Source: Alphaproteobacteria bacterium
Lineage (GTDB): Bacteria > Myxococcota_A > UBA796 > GCA-2862545
Direction: 5' to 3'
NCBI GenBank assembly: GCA_020632915.1
Contig: JACKEP010000029.1
Location: 1-64,000, forward strand
Length of the DNA: 64,000 bases
Below the pieces are notes generated by a model, which was not told where the DNA came from, did not search any database, and saw only the letters and a program-made list of their open reading frames with translations. Shown here in pieces: positions 1 through 8,472 of this stretch (within the stretch, counting starts at the first letter, position 1; every line of letters begins with the position of its first letter). Both the position numbers and the translations under genes were made by a program.

Positions 1-1030
1 ACGGTCATCGACACCGACCTCGACACCGACACCGTGATCGACACCGACGACACCGACACCTTCGGCGACTCCGGCGGCGACACCGACACCGTCATCGACA
101 CCGACACGGTCATCGACACCGACGACACCGACACCTTCGGCGACTCCGGCGGCGACACCGACAGCACGGAGACCGGCGGCGACACCGACTCCGACACCGT
201 CCCGGTCGACACCGACTCGGACACCGTGCCCGTCGACACCGACTCCGGCGGCTTCCCGACGGACACCGACTCCGGCGACACGCCGGGCGACACCGACTCC
301 GGCGACACGCCGGGCGACACCGACTCCGGCGGCTTCCCCGGCGACACCGACTCGGGCACCTTCCCCGGCGACACCGACTCGGGCACCTTCCCCGGCGACA
401 CCGACTCCGGTGGCTTCCCGACGGACACCGACTCCGGCGGCGGCCCCACCGACACCGGCGGCGTGATCGACACCGACGCCGACTCCGGCGGCTTCCCCGG
501 CGACACCGACTCCGGCGGCTTCCCCGGAGACACCGACTCCGGCGGCGTGATCGACACCGACGCCGACTCCGGTGGCTTCCCCGCCGACACCGACTCGGGC
601 ACCTTCCCCACCGACACCGACTCCGGTGGCGGGCCCACCGACACCGGCGGCGTCCTCGACACCGACGCCGACTCCGGTGGCTTCCCGGGCGACACCGACT
701 CGGGCACCTTCCCCACCGACACCGACTCCGGCGGCGGGCCCACCGACACCGGCGGCGTCCTCGACACCGACGCTGACTCCGGCGGCTTCCCCGCCGACAC
801 CGACTCGGGCACCTTCCCCGGTGACACCGACTCCGGCGGCATGCCCGGAGACACCGACTCCGGCGGCTTCCCGACCGACACCGGTGGGCCCACCACCGAC
901 ACCGGCGGCAGCCAGCCCGGCGACACCGGGGCCGACACCGACGGCAGCAGCACCGACACGGGCGGCGCCTCGGTCGACACCTCGCCGTTCGGTCCGGGCG
1001 ACACCGGCGCCACCACGGTGGACACCGGCG
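1..1030 (+). repeat. In-frame degenerate tandem repeats encoding Asp-Thr-Asp-Ser-Gly units
   Basis: Blocks of 21-36 bases (for example gacaccgactccggcggctt) recur dozens of times with third-position changes and shuffled order. All unit lengths seen are multiples of three and keep the frame, which is expected for expansion and contraction of a coding repeat rather than for a structural DNA repeat. Confidence 0.8.
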
Positions 1031-1059
1031 GCCAGCCCCCGATCCCGCCGCAGCCGTAG
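1..1059 (+). CDS. Asp-Thr-rich low-complexity protein, 5' end outside window
   Basis: The reading frame is open from base 1, so the true start and any signal peptide lie upstream; a GTG at 34 is only an internal Val. All visible residues are degenerate repeats built from GDTDSG, GGFPGDTDSG, VIDTDADSGG and GGPTDTGG units, ending in a Pro-rich tail (QPPIPPQP) and TAG. There are no Cys, no hydrophobic segment and almost no positive charge, so this part should be an acidic, disordered, extracellular stalk or linker. Asp-Thr tracts of this kind follow the lipobox in several other lipoproteins of this window. The next gene has the same composition and orientation, so the two are likely paralogues. 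Function is not recognisable. Confidence 0.75.
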   Translation, partial: TVIDTDLDTDTVIDTDDTDTFGDSGGDTDTVIDTDTVIDTDDTDTFGDSGGDTDSTETGGDTDSDTVPVDTDSDTVPVDTDSGGFPTDTDSGDTPGDTDSGDTPGDTDSGGFPGDTDSGTFPGDTDSGTFPGDTDSGGFPTDTDSGGGPTDTGGVIDTDADSGGFPGDTDSGGFPGDTDSGGVIDTDADSGGFPADTDSGTFPTDTDSGGGPTDTGGVLDTDADSGGFPGDTDSGTFPTDTDSGGGPTDTGGVLDTDADSGGFPADTDSGTFPGDTDSGGMPGDTDSGGFPTDTGGPTTDTGGSQPGDTGADTDGSSTDTGGASVDTSPFGPGDTGATTVDTGGQPPIPPQP

Positions 1060-1131
1060 CCCACCGTCCCGGCGGACAGGCTCCACATCCCCTCGACGAT
1101 CTCGCGGTGGACGTGGCCGTCGGGGTGCGTC

Positions 1132-1137
1132 TATGCT
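1132..1137 (+). promoter_or_regulatory. Putative -10 element (TATGCT)
   Basis: TATGCT sits 27 nt before the ATG at 1165 in an otherwise GC-rich gap. It fits the TAnnnT pattern seen upstream of several other genes here. No convincing -35 is present at 17 nt. Confidence 0.3.
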
Positions 1138-1164
1138 CCGGCGCCCCCGGACGTTGGCGCCAGC

Positions 1165-1839
1165 ATGCGTAGCACCCACCTGCCGATCTTCCTCCTGCTC
1201 GCGGCCTGCCGCGGCGCGCTCACCGTCGACAAGGACGACAGCGACGCCCCGGTCCAGCCCGACACGGACGTCTTCCTCGTCGACACCGACGCGGTCGACA
1301 CCGACACCGACGTCACCGTCGACACCCCTGACGATACCGATGCCCCCGGGACGCCCGGCGGTGGTGTGCCCGGCGGCGGCGACACCGGTGGCGGCGGCTT
1401 CCCCGGCGGCGGCTTCCCCGGCGGTGGCGACACCGGTGGTGGCGGCTTCCCCGGCGGCGGCTTCCCGGGCGGTGGTGACACGGGTGGCGGCGGCTTCCCC
1501 GGCGGCGGCACACCCGGCGGCGGCGACACCGGCGGTGGCGGCTTCCCCGGCGGCGGCGACACGGGCGACGACACCGGCAGCGGGCCGTTCCCCGGCGACA
1601 CGGGCGGCGACTCCGGTGGCTTCGGTCCCGGCGACACCGGCGGCGCGACCGTCGGCGACACGGGCTCCGCGCCTACGGGCCCTGGCGGCGGCGGCCCCGG
1701 CGGCGGCGGCCCCGGTGGTGGCGGTCCCGGCGGCGGTGGCCCCGGCGGTGGAGGCCCTGGCGGCGGTCCGGGGGGCGGACGTCCGGCGCCCCCGCTCGAC
1801 ACCGGCGCGCTCGACACCGGGTTCTGGCTGTTTCCCTGA
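1165..1839 (+). CDS. Gly-rich repeat lipoprotein
   Basis: 224 residues. The N-terminus (MRSTHLPIFLLLAAC) is a lipoprotein signal with lipobox LAAC, so the mature protein starts at Cys15 and should be lipid-anchored on the cell surface. It is followed by an acidic Asp-Thr linker (about residues 25-60) and then by GGGDTGGGGFPGGGFPGG-type repeats, a pure Gly-Pro stretch (about 170-210) and a short tail LDTGALDTGFWLFP. Collagen-like spacing is not kept, so a flexible glycine-rich structural coat or spacer is more likely than a folded enzyme. A weak -10-like TATGCT lies 27 nt upstream; no strong Shine-Dalgarno is visible. It probably belongs with the partial gene before it. Function is unknown. 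Confidence 0.75.
   Translation: MRSTHLPIFLLLAACRGALTVDKDDSDAPVQPDTDVFLVDTDAVDTDTDVTVDTPDDTDAPGTPGGGVPGGGDTGGGGFPGGGFPGGGDTGGGGFPGGGFPGGGDTGGGGFPGGGTPGGGDTGGGGFPGGGDTGDDTGSGPFPGDTGGDSGGFGPGDTGGATVGDTGSAPTGPGGGGPGGGGPGGGGPGGGGPGGGGPGGGPGGGRPAPPLDTGALDTGFWLFP
1356..1790 (+). repeat. GGC-rich in-frame tandem repeats (Gly-Asp-Thr-Gly/Gly-Phe-Pro)
   Basis: Repeating blocks of ggcggcggcttccccggc and ggcggtggcgacacc encode Gly4-Phe-Pro-Gly and Gly-Asp-Thr-Gly units. The 3' part (about 1680-1775) is almost only ggcggcggccccggc. Long open frames in other phases over this stretch are a by-product of the composition. Confidence 0.75.
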
Positions 1840-1920
1840 CCTGACGACCGACGGCGCCCCGCCGGTCGCGGGTTGACGAGCCCGTGGCGAAGCGGGCGCG
1901 CACGGACGGGGCCGACCCGC

Positions 1921-1926
1921 TACAAT
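1921..1926 (+). promoter_or_regulatory. Putative -10 element (TACAAT)
   Basis: TACAAT lies 25 nt before the GTG start of the MBOAT gene and is one of the few AT-rich hexamers in the gap. A TTGACG at 1873-1878 is 42 nt away, too far to be its -35. Confidence 0.35.
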
Positions 1927-1951
1927 CGCGGTCCCTCCGCGTGCCGCTCCC

Positions 1952-3412
1952 GTGGCGCGCCCCCTCCCCGCCGACGCCTTGCAATTCGCCACGCTCCCCT
2001 TCGTAGCGTTCTTCCTGCCCGTGCTCGGCCTGGCCTGGGCCACGCGTCCCTGGCCCACGGCGCGCAAGGTGTTCCTGCTCGTCGCCAGCTACTGGTTCTA
2101 CGCCGGCTGGGACGTCCGCCTGCTCACGCTCATCGTGTCGATGAGCCTGGTGACGTGGCTCGCCGGCGAGTTCGTCAGCACCGCCACGCGCCCGGCGGTG
2201 CGGCGCTTCTGGATGTGGGCGGCGATCGCCGTCAACGTCGGCACGCTCGGCTGGTTCAAGTACTACAGCTTCTTCCGCGACAACGTAGAGGCGCTGGCCC
2301 AGCTGTTCGGCGTCACGTCCGGCCTGCCGATCCTCGAGATCCTGCTGCCCGTCGGCATCTCGTACACGACGTTCCAGTGCATGGCGTACGTCATCGACCT
2401 GCACCGCGGCTACGGCGTGCGCGCGAAGTCCCTGCTCGACTTCCTGCTGTTCATCGCTTTTTTCCCGCAGGTGCTCATCGGGCCGATCTGCCGGTCACGC
2501 GACCTGCTGCCCCAGCTGGAGGCGCCCGCCCCGGCCGGCATGCCCGACCTGTCCCGCGCCGTCAGCCTGATCAGCTCCGGGCTGTTCAAGAAGGTGGTGC
2601 TGTCGAGCTACCTCGCCACCCACCTCGTCGAGGACGCGTTCAACGCGCCGGAGGCCTACAGCAGCGTCGAGCTGCTCACGGCCGCCTACGCCTACACCAT
2701 CCAGATCTACTGCGACTTCAGCGGCTACACCGACATGGCGCTGGGCATCGGCCTGCTGATGGGTGTGTACCTGCCCGACAACTTCAACCAGCCCTACCGC
2801 GCCCAGTCGATCGCGGAGTTCTGGCGCCGCTGGCACATGACGTTCTCGAACTGGCTGCGGGACTACGTGTTCCTGCCGCTGGGTGGGTCGTGGGGCAGCC
2901 AGCCGCGCACCTGGTTCAACCTGATGATGGTCATGTGGGTGACCGGCATCTGGCACGGCGCGGCCTGGAAGTACATGGTCTGGGGCAGCATCCACGGCGT
3001 GGCGCTCGTGGCCTACAAGGTCGTCCAGGATCGTCGCAAGGCGCGCGGCATCGACCCCAAGTCGCTGTCGTTCCCCGCGTGGTACCGCGCGCTCGCGTGG
3101 CTCTACACGTTCCACCTCGTGGTGCTGGCGCGCATCTTCTTCCGGTCCACCGACATGGAGGTGGCCTGGACGTACTGGGGCCGCCTGCTGGGCATGACGG
3201 TGTGGGGCCACGGCACCGAGTGGCTGGTCTACGTCGTCATCGCGATCGGGCTCGGGCTCAACTTCTGGGGACAGCACGTCCGTCGCTGGTTCATCGACCT
3301 GCACGAGCGCGCCCCCGTGCTCGCCCGTCCGCTGATCTGGGCCGCCGTCGCCACGCTGGTGCTCGTGCTGCAGCCGGCGGACGTGGCGCCGTTCATCTAC
3401 TTCAAGTTCTGA
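1952..3412 (+). CDS. MBOAT-family membrane O-acyltransferase (AlgI-like)
   Basis: 486 residues with about ten hydrophobic segments, beginning LPFVAFFLPVLGLAWA, as in AlgI/DltB-type membrane-bound O-acyltransferases. Family motifs are present: the EFWRRWHMTFSNWLRDYVF region (His295) and the invariant WHGAAW motif with catalytic-type His335. Members move acyl (often acetyl) groups across the inner membrane onto polysaccharides or other extracytoplasmic acceptors. GTG at 1952 is the start that gives the usual N-terminus; a TACAAT -10-like element is 25 nt upstream. The next gene starts 7 nt after the stop and encodes a membrane-anchored SGNH/esterase protein, matching the AlgI-AlgJ/AlgX layout in which the periplasmic partner completes acyl transfer. 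The acceptor cannot be read from sequence. Confidence 0.93.
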   Translation: MARPLPADALQFATLPFVAFFLPVLGLAWATRPWPTARKVFLLVASYWFYAGWDVRLLTLIVSMSLVTWLAGEFVSTATRPAVRRFWMWAAIAVNVGTLGWFKYYSFFRDNVEALAQLFGVTSGLPILEILLPVGISYTTFQCMAYVIDLHRGYGVRAKSLLDFLLFIAFFPQVLIGPICRSRDLLPQLEAPAPAGMPDLSRAVSLISSGLFKKVVLSSYLATHLVEDAFNAPEAYSSVELLTAAYAYTIQIYCDFSGYTDMALGIGLLMGVYLPDNFNQPYRAQSIAEFWRRWHMTFSNWLRDYVFLPLGGSWGSQPRTWFNLMMVMWVTGIWHGAAWKYMVWGSIHGVALVAYKVVQDRRKARGIDPKSLSFPAWYRALAWLYTFHLVVLARIFFRSTDMEVAWTYWGRLLGMTVWGHGTEWLVYVVIAIGLGLNFWGQHVRRWFIDLHERAPVLARPLIWAAVATLVLVLQPADVAPFIYFKF

Positions 3413-3419
3413 GACCCCC

Positions 3420-5318
3420 ATGGCCGTCGCCGACAAGTACAAGCCCGTCCGCACCGCGTCCGCCACGCTCGCGCCCGCCGGCGCCACGTGGGTGTTGGCC
3501 CTGCTGACCGCGGTCGTCGTCGCGGCGTCGAGCGCTGACACCATGACGCGCGAGGCCACCTACGGGGAGGGCTACAGCGCGCCCGCCGTCGCCCTGCTGC
3601 ACGGCCTCGCGTCGCTCGGCGAGGCCACCGGACTGGCCCCGGCCCGTCGCTGGCTCGACGAGCTGTCGGCGCCGCTGGACGACACCGCGCGGTGGTTCAA
3701 GAAGGCGCGCAAGCCAGCCGTGCCCGCCGACGCCAAGAACGTCAGCACCCAGCCGCCGCCCGAGCCGTCCGTTCCCCCCGGCGAGCGCTGGGCCGCCACG
3801 AAGGACGCCGGGCGTGCCCACCGCATCCTGATCGTCGGGGCCAGCTCCATCCAGTACGCCATCGGCACCGAGCTGGAGCGCGAGCTCAACGAGTCCTACG
3901 AAGACCTCGAGGTCTACCGCAAGGGCAAGGTGGCCACGGGCCTGGCGCGCCCCGACGTCTTCGACTGGCCCAAGGAGATCGACCGCCTCGTCGACGAGTT
4001 CGGCCCCGACGTGGTCATCGGCCAGTTCGGCGGCAACGACGGCCAGAACCTGGTCGACCCCGAGGGCCACCCGCTGTCGGTGTTCACCGAGGGCTGGGAG
4101 GCCGAGTACGGCCGCCGCCTCACCGAGGTCACCCGGTCGATCGCCGCCAAGGGCGCGCGGTTCGTCATCCTCGGCATGCCGGTGATGCGCTCCGACGCGT
4201 TCACGAAGAAGATCCGCTGGCTCAACGACGTGACGCGCCGCTTCGTCGAGGACGCCGGCGGCACCTACGTCGACATCACCGACCTGTCGGTCGACGCCGA
4301 CGGCAACTACGAGCCCAGCGTGCGCTTCGAGGGCACGTCCGGCCGCATGCGCATGGACGACGGCATCCACTTCACGCGGCTGGGTGGCCAGTACGTCGCG
4401 TGGCACCTCGTCCACAAGCTCGAGCGGGAGATGGTGCTGGTGCCGCGCACGCCCGAGGCCGAGGGCGACGCCGCACCGCCCCCGCCGCCCGCCGTCGCCC
4501 ACCGCTTCGACGTCCCGTCCACCGTGCGCCCCACCACCCCGCTGCTCGCGTTCGTCCCCCAGGACGTGCCCACCGAGGGCCTGCCGGTCTGGTACCTGCT
4601 CCACGGCGCCTGGGACGACTGGACGGCCTGGTCCACCCACGACCACGACGCCCTGCAGGCGCTGGCCGCCGCGCAGCGGATGATCATCGTCACCCCCGAC
4701 GGCGAGCCGTTCGGCTTCTGGCTCGACGGCACCGTGGCCCCCGACCACCGCATCGCCACCTGGTTCGAGCAGGACCTCGTGCCGTTCGTCGACGCCACCC
4801 TGCCGTCCAACGGCACCCGCGCGATCAGCGGCCTGTCGATGGGCGGCCACGGCGCGCTCACGCTCGCGATGGCCCACTCCGACGCCTACGTCGCCGCCAC
4901 GTCGATGTCGGGGGCGGTCGACCTGACGAAGTCGACCTACCGCCAGCTCGAGGACTGGCTCGGTCCCTACGCCGCCGACCCGGCCGCGTGGGAGGCCCGC
5001 TCCACCCTCCAGCTCGTCACCGCCCACCCCGAGCGCCTGGCCCACGTCGCGGTGATGCTGACGTGCGGTCGGCAGGACAAGACCTGGTGGGCGCCCAACG
5101 AGGCGCTGCACGAGCTGCTGCTCGCCCGGGGCATCGCCCACACCTGGGACCCGCGCGACGGCGGCCACACGTGGGAGCTGTGGGACGCAGCCCTGCCCGA
5201 CCACGCGGCGTTCGTGGGCGAGGTCGTCCACCGCGGTGAGGCGCCGCCGCCGCCGCCCGCGCCGCGTCCGCCCGATCCCGACAAGAACCAGCCCGACGAA
5301 GCGCCCGCCACCCCATAG
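3420..5318 (+). CDS. Fused SGNH hydrolase/acyltransferase and esterase-D-like alpha/beta hydrolase
   Basis: 632 residues. One N-terminal membrane segment (about 19-36, WVLALLTAVVVAASS) places the rest outside the cytoplasm. Residues about 135-345 are an SGNH domain of DUF459 type: block I reads VGASS (Ser142/143; the usual Gly-Asp-Ser has Ala for Asp), block III is GGND (Asn206), and block V is DGIH (Asp314, His317). A Pro/Ala linker leads to a second domain (about 365-605) resembling putative esterases (esterase D/antigen 85 fold), with nucleophile motif GLSMGG (Ser473) and a C-terminal GGHTW His. The tail is Pro-rich. It follows the MBOAT gene by 7 nt, so it probably transfers or removes acyl groups on the same surface polymer. 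The fusion of two hydrolase folds is unusual. Confidence 0.88.
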   Translation: MAVADKYKPVRTASATLAPAGATWVLALLTAVVVAASSADTMTREATYGEGYSAPAVALLHGLASLGEATGLAPARRWLDELSAPLDDTARWFKKARKPAVPADAKNVSTQPPPEPSVPPGERWAATKDAGRAHRILIVGASSIQYAIGTELERELNESYEDLEVYRKGKVATGLARPDVFDWPKEIDRLVDEFGPDVVIGQFGGNDGQNLVDPEGHPLSVFTEGWEAEYGRRLTEVTRSIAAKGARFVILGMPVMRSDAFTKKIRWLNDVTRRFVEDAGGTYVDITDLSVDADGNYEPSVRFEGTSGRMRMDDGIHFTRLGGQYVAWHLVHKLEREMVLVPRTPEAEGDAAPPPPPAVAHRFDVPSTVRPTTPLLAFVPQDVPTEGLPVWYLLHGAWDDWTAWSTHDHDALQALAAAQRMIIVTPDGEPFGFWLDGTVAPDHRIATWFEQDLVPFVDATLPSNGTRAISGLSMGGHGALTLAMAHSDAYVAATSMSGAVDLTKSTYRQLEDWLGPYAADPAAWEARSTLQLVTAHPERLAHVAVMLTCGRQDKTWWAPNEALHELLLARGIAHTWDPRDGGHTWELWDAALPDHAAFVGEVVHRGEAPPPPPAPRPPDPDKNQPDEAPATP

Positions 5319-5363
5319 GGGACCTGTCCGGCCCCGCGATCCGGCCGGCGCCAGGAGGTCGGC

Positions 5364-6257
5364 ATGGTCGAGGTCGGTGACGTCGTGTGGTCGGTGTTCC
5401 AGCAGCAGTGGCACAAGGCGGTCGCCCTGTTGCCGAGCGCCATCGGCGCGCTCTGCGTGCTGGTCGTGGCCTGGCTGGTCTCCCGCGTCGCGCGGGCCAC
5501 CGTGCTCGGCATCCTGTCGCGCGGACGGTTCACCGCCGTGCACCGCAGCTTCTTCGGGCAGATCACGCGCTGGATCGTGCTGCTGGTGGGCCTGGCCATC
5601 GCCCTGGACGTGATGGGCATGGGCGGCATCGCGAGCGGCCTGCTCGCGGGCGGCAGCATCACGGCCGTGGTCCTCGGCTTCGCGTTCCGCGAGATCGGGG
5701 AGAACCTCCTCGCGGGCGTGCTGCTCGCCTTCAGCCGACCCTTCGAGGTGGGCGACACCGTCGAGAGCGGCGACTTCCGGGGGGCGGTGCGGGAGATCAG
5801 CCTGCGCACCACCCACGTGCGCACCGACGACGGCCGCGACGTCCACATCCCCAACGCCCAGATCGTCAACCAGCCGCTGGTCAACTACACCCTCGACGGC
5901 CTGCAGCGTCCCTCGTTCGAGATCGGCGTCGACTACGGCGCCGACCTGGCGGCGGCGGTCGCGCTGCTCACCCAGGTGGTCACCGACCTGCCCGAGGTGC
6001 TCGAGGCGCCGGCCCCGCGGGTGGTGCTCAACCGCTTCGAGGGCGCGTGGGTGGTGCTCACGGTCGCCTTCTGGACCGACGTCAAGGCCGCCCCCACCCC
6101 GATGCTCGGCGTGCGCAGCCTGGCGATGGACGCGTGTCGACGGGCGCTGCGCGACCACGGCTACGTCCTGTCCAACGACACCACCACCGCGATCACGCTC
6201 GCGACGCCGACGCCCCTCGACGTCGCCGTGGCCGGCGTCCAGGGGTCCGCTGCCTGA
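5364..6257 (+). CDS. Small-conductance mechanosensitive channel, MscS family
   Basis: 297 residues, close to E. coli MscS in size. Three N-terminal membrane helices are followed by the Gly/Ala-rich pore helix region (GGSITAVVLGFAFREIGENL) and the signature SRPFEVGDTVE that opens the cytoplasmic beta domain; the C-terminal vestibule carries the HIPNAQIVNQPLVNYT motif. Such channels open on membrane tension to release solutes during hypo-osmotic shock. ATG at 5364 has AGGAGG at 5353-5358. It stands alone between the acylation unit and the TetR operon. Confidence 0.93.
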   Translation: MVEVGDVVWSVFQQQWHKAVALLPSAIGALCVLVVAWLVSRVARATVLGILSRGRFTAVHRSFFGQITRWIVLLVGLAIALDVMGMGGIASGLLAGGSITAVVLGFAFREIGENLLAGVLLAFSRPFEVGDTVESGDFRGAVREISLRTTHVRTDDGRDVHIPNAQIVNQPLVNYTLDGLQRPSFEIGVDYGADLAAAVALLTQVVTDLPEVLEAPAPRVVLNRFEGAWVVLTVAFWTDVKAAPTPMLGVRSLAMDACRRALRDHGYVLSNDTTTAITLATPTPLDVAVAGVQGSAA

Positions 6258-6264
6258 ATTCTAT

Positions 6265-6293
6265 TTGACTGAAATCGTTCATCGAGTCATACG
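6265..6293 (+). promoter_or_regulatory. Promoter and operator of the TetR-ABC operon, apparently leaderless
   Basis: TTGACT (6265-6270) and CATACG (6288-6293) are separated by exactly 17 nt and form a -35/-10 pair in a conspicuously AT-rich stretch. The ATG of the TetR gene begins 7 nt after the -10, so transcription would start at or next to the start codon. The spacer holds an inverted repeat TGACT (6266-6270)...AGTCA (6285-6289) and a nested TGAA/TTCA pair, well placed for repression by the adjacent TetR protein. Confidence 0.55.
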
Positions 6294-6299
6294 GTCGGC

Positions 6300-6911
6300 A
6301 TGCCACGTGCCCTGACCGACGATGAGCGCACCCTGGTGCGCGCCCGACTCCTCGACGCTGCCCGCGCACGCTTCGCGCGTCAGGGCATCCGCAAGACGCG
6401 CATCGACGAGCTCGCGTCCGACGCCGGCATCGGAAAGGGCACGTTCTACCAGTTCTACGACAGCAAGGAGGCGCTGTTCCTCGACCTGCATCAGGCCGAC
6501 GAGGGCGCCAGCCAGCAGGCACTCACCGCCGAGCTCGACGCGCTCGCCGGCCAGCCGGCCGCCCGGGTGCGGCGCTTCCTCACCTTCCAGCTCGAGATCC
6601 TGCGCGACCACCCGCTGCTCCACTGGCTCGTCGACCCGGGCGAGGTCACGGCGCTGCTGGTGCGGCTCGGGCCCGAGGCGCTGGTCGCCGAGCAGGCCAA
6701 GGACGAGGTCTTCTTCCAGGCGCTCGTGCAGCGGATGATCGCGGAGGGCGACGTGCGCGACGACGTCGACGTCCCCGCGGTCGCCGCGCTCGGCCGCGCC
6801 CTGTTCGCGCTCCTGCACGATCGGGCCATCCTGGGCGACGCGATCTTCGACCGCATCGTCGGCACGTTGATCGACGCCCTGGTCGCCCACCTGGCCACGG
6901 AGGCCCCATGA
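6300..6911 (+). CDS. TetR/AcrR-family transcriptional regulator
   Basis: 203 residues. The N-terminal helix-turn-helix (about residues 20-62, with GIRKTRIDELASDAGIGKGT and FYQFYDSKEALF) is textbook TetR; the C-terminal helical region is the ligand and dimer domain and gives no ligand clue. ATG at 6300 has no Shine-Dalgarno because the presumed transcript starts at the ATG. Its last codons overlap the ABC ATPase gene by 4 nt (ATGA), so regulator and transporter are one operon. It probably represses this operon through the inverted repeat inside the promoter. Confidence 0.93.
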   Translation: MPRALTDDERTLVRARLLDAARARFARQGIRKTRIDELASDAGIGKGTFYQFYDSKEALFLDLHQADEGASQQALTAELDALAGQPAARVRRFLTFQLEILRDHPLLHWLVDPGEVTALLVRLGPEALVAEQAKDEVFFQALVQRMIAEGDVRDDVDVPAVAALGRALFALLHDRAILGDAIFDRIVGTLIDALVAHLATEAP

Positions 6912-7762
6912 TCTCCGTCGACGACCTGCGCTTCACGTTCCCCGGCGCGCCCTCTCCCACGCTCCACGGCCTGACCTTCGAGGTCCGACCCGGCGAGGTG
7001 TTCGGCTTCCTGGGGCCGTCGGGGGCCGGCAAGTCCACCACCCAGCGCATCCTCACCGGGCTGCTCCACGGCTTCTCCGGTCGCGTGGCGCTCTTCGACC
7101 GCGACGTGCGCACCTGGGGCCGCGACCTGTACCGCCGCATCGGCGTCGGCTTCGAGACCCCCGCCGTCCACGCCCGACTCACGGCAGCCGAGAACCTGCG
7201 CTGGTTCGCGGGCCTGCAGGGGGTCGCCCGCCCCGACGTCGACGGGCTCCTCGGTCGCGTGGGCCTGGGCGACGCCGCCGACCAGCGCGTCTCCGAGTTC
7301 AGCAAGGGCATGCGCGTGCGGCTCGACCTGTGCCGCGCGCTCGTACACGACCCGCAGCTGCTGTTTCTCGACGAGCCCACCTCCGGCCTCGACCCGGGGC
7401 ACGCCCGCACCGTGCGCGACGCCGTGGCCGCGATCCGCGACAGCGGCCGCACCGTGTTCCTCACCACCCACGACATGGCCGAGGCCACCGAGCTCTGCGA
7501 CCAGGTGGGCTTCCTCGTCGACGGTCGCCTGGTGGCGGTGGGCCGGCCCGACGCGCTGATGCGCGCCCACGGCAAGCGACGGGTCGCCGTCACCCATCCC
7601 GCCGACGACGGCGATCGGGTCGACCACTTCCCCCTCGACGGCCTGGCCGACGACGCCGGCTTCCTCGCCACCCTCCGGCGCGGCATCACCGCCATCCACT
7701 CCGAGGAGGCCACGCTCGAGCAGGTCTTCCTGGCCGTCACCGGCCGACGGCTCACCGCATGA
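6908..7762 (+). CDS. ABC transporter ATP-binding protein (ABC-2 exporter type)
   Basis: 284 residues. Walker A GPSGAGKST (residues 36-44), an ABC signature region FSKGMRVRLDL (degenerate for LSGGQ, as often in ABC-2 ATPases), Walker B LLFLDEPTSGLD and the switch His (LTTHD) are all present. A C-terminal extension (about 225-284) ends in the EEATLEQVFLAVTGR element common to drug and lipid exporters of the NatA/CcmA type. It starts inside the TetR stop (ATGA) and its own stop overlaps the first permease. It should power the two short membrane proteins that follow. Confidence 0.93.
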   Translation: MISVDDLRFTFPGAPSPTLHGLTFEVRPGEVFGFLGPSGAGKSTTQRILTGLLHGFSGRVALFDRDVRTWGRDLYRRIGVGFETPAVHARLTAAENLRWFAGLQGVARPDVDGLLGRVGLGDAADQRVSEFSKGMRVRLDLCRALVHDPQLLFLDEPTSGLDPGHARTVRDAVAAIRDSGRTVFLTTHDMAEATELCDQVGFLVDGRLVAVGRPDALMRAHGKRRVAVTHPADDGDRVDHFPLDGLADDAGFLATLRRGITAIHSEEATLEQVFLAVTGRRLTA

Positions 7763-8472
7763 GCCCCGCCATCCGCGCGCTCGCCTGGCAGGTCCGCGGC
7801 GACCTGACGCTCCAGTGGCGCCACGGCTTCGCCGCCGCCTACGCCGTGGTCATCGCCACCTACCTGGCGCTGTTCTCGGTGGCCCCCCCGCCCGCGGCGA
7901 AGGTGCTCCTGCCGCTGGTGCTCGGCGCCGACACCACCGTGCTCGGGTTCTTCTTCGTCGGCGGCCTCGTGCTCCTTGAACGCGCCGACCACAGCCTGAA
8001 GGCCGTCAGCGTGACGCCGTTGTCCACGGCGGCCTACCTGGGCAGCAAGGTCGTGTCGCTGGGCGCGCTGTCGCTGGCGGCGTCGCTCGGGCTCGCGCTG
8101 CTGTCGGGCCACGGTCACCACCCGGTGCAGCTGCTGCTCGCCGTCGCGCTGATCTGCCCCCTGTTCGTGCTGCTCGGCGTGATCGTGGTCAGCCGCACGC
8201 CCACGGTGAACCGCTACATGGTCTACGCCGGCGTGTTCACCGGTCCGTTGATGCTGCCGCTGGCCGAGCCGCTGGGCCTGCCGGGCGCAGCGCTCTGGGA
8301 CTGGACGCCCGCGGGCGCCGCCCTCGACCTGCTCGTGGGGGCCACCACCGACGGCATCGACGCCCCCACGGCGCTGCGTGCAGGCTTCGTGCTCGCGGTC
8401 GGCCACGCCATCGCCTGGCCGTGGGCCGCGCGCTGGTTCGACCGCCACGTCGCCGGGAGGGCCGACGCATGA
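7759..8472 (+). CDS. ABC-2 type permease subunit (fluoroquinolone exporter-like)
   Basis: 237 residues with about six hydrophobic segments and no soluble domain. ATG at 7759 overlaps the ATPase stop (ATGA); an open frame reaches upstream but lies inside the ATPase gene. The sequence begins with a cytoplasmic stretch (ALAWQVRGDLTLQWRHGF) before the first helix, as in half-size ABC-2 permeases. With the following 232-residue protein it likely forms a heterodimeric channel; the ATPase plus two unlike short permeases recalls actinobacterial drug exporters. Substrate unknown. Confidence 0.85.
   Translation: MSPAIRALAWQVRGDLTLQWRHGFAAAYAVVIATYLALFSVAPPPAAKVLLPLVLGADTTVLGFFFVGGLVLLERADHSLKAVSVTPLSTAAYLGSKVVSLGALSLAASLGLALLSGHGHHPVQLLLAVALICPLFVLLGVIVVSRTPTVNRYMVYAGVFTGPLMLPLAEPLGLPGAALWDWTPAGAALDLLVGATTDGIDAPTALRAGFVLAVGHAIAWPWAARWFDRHVAGRADA

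Noticed and set aside
572..1876. Pro/Thr/Ala-rich frame overlapping both repeat proteins
   Set aside because: Frame-shifted reading of Asp-Thr and Gly repeats; it crosses the intergenic gap and the next gene's lipoprotein signal.
1873..1926. TTGACG (1873) with TACAAT (1921) as one promoter
   Set aside because: 42-nt spacing is far from the 16-19 nt needed.
3402..6158. Very long open frame on the minus strand opposite SGNH/esterase and MscS genes
   Set aside because: It is the mirror of GC-rich coding DNA; composition is Gly/Arg/His/Ala-rich without domains and the plus-strand genes have clear family motifs.
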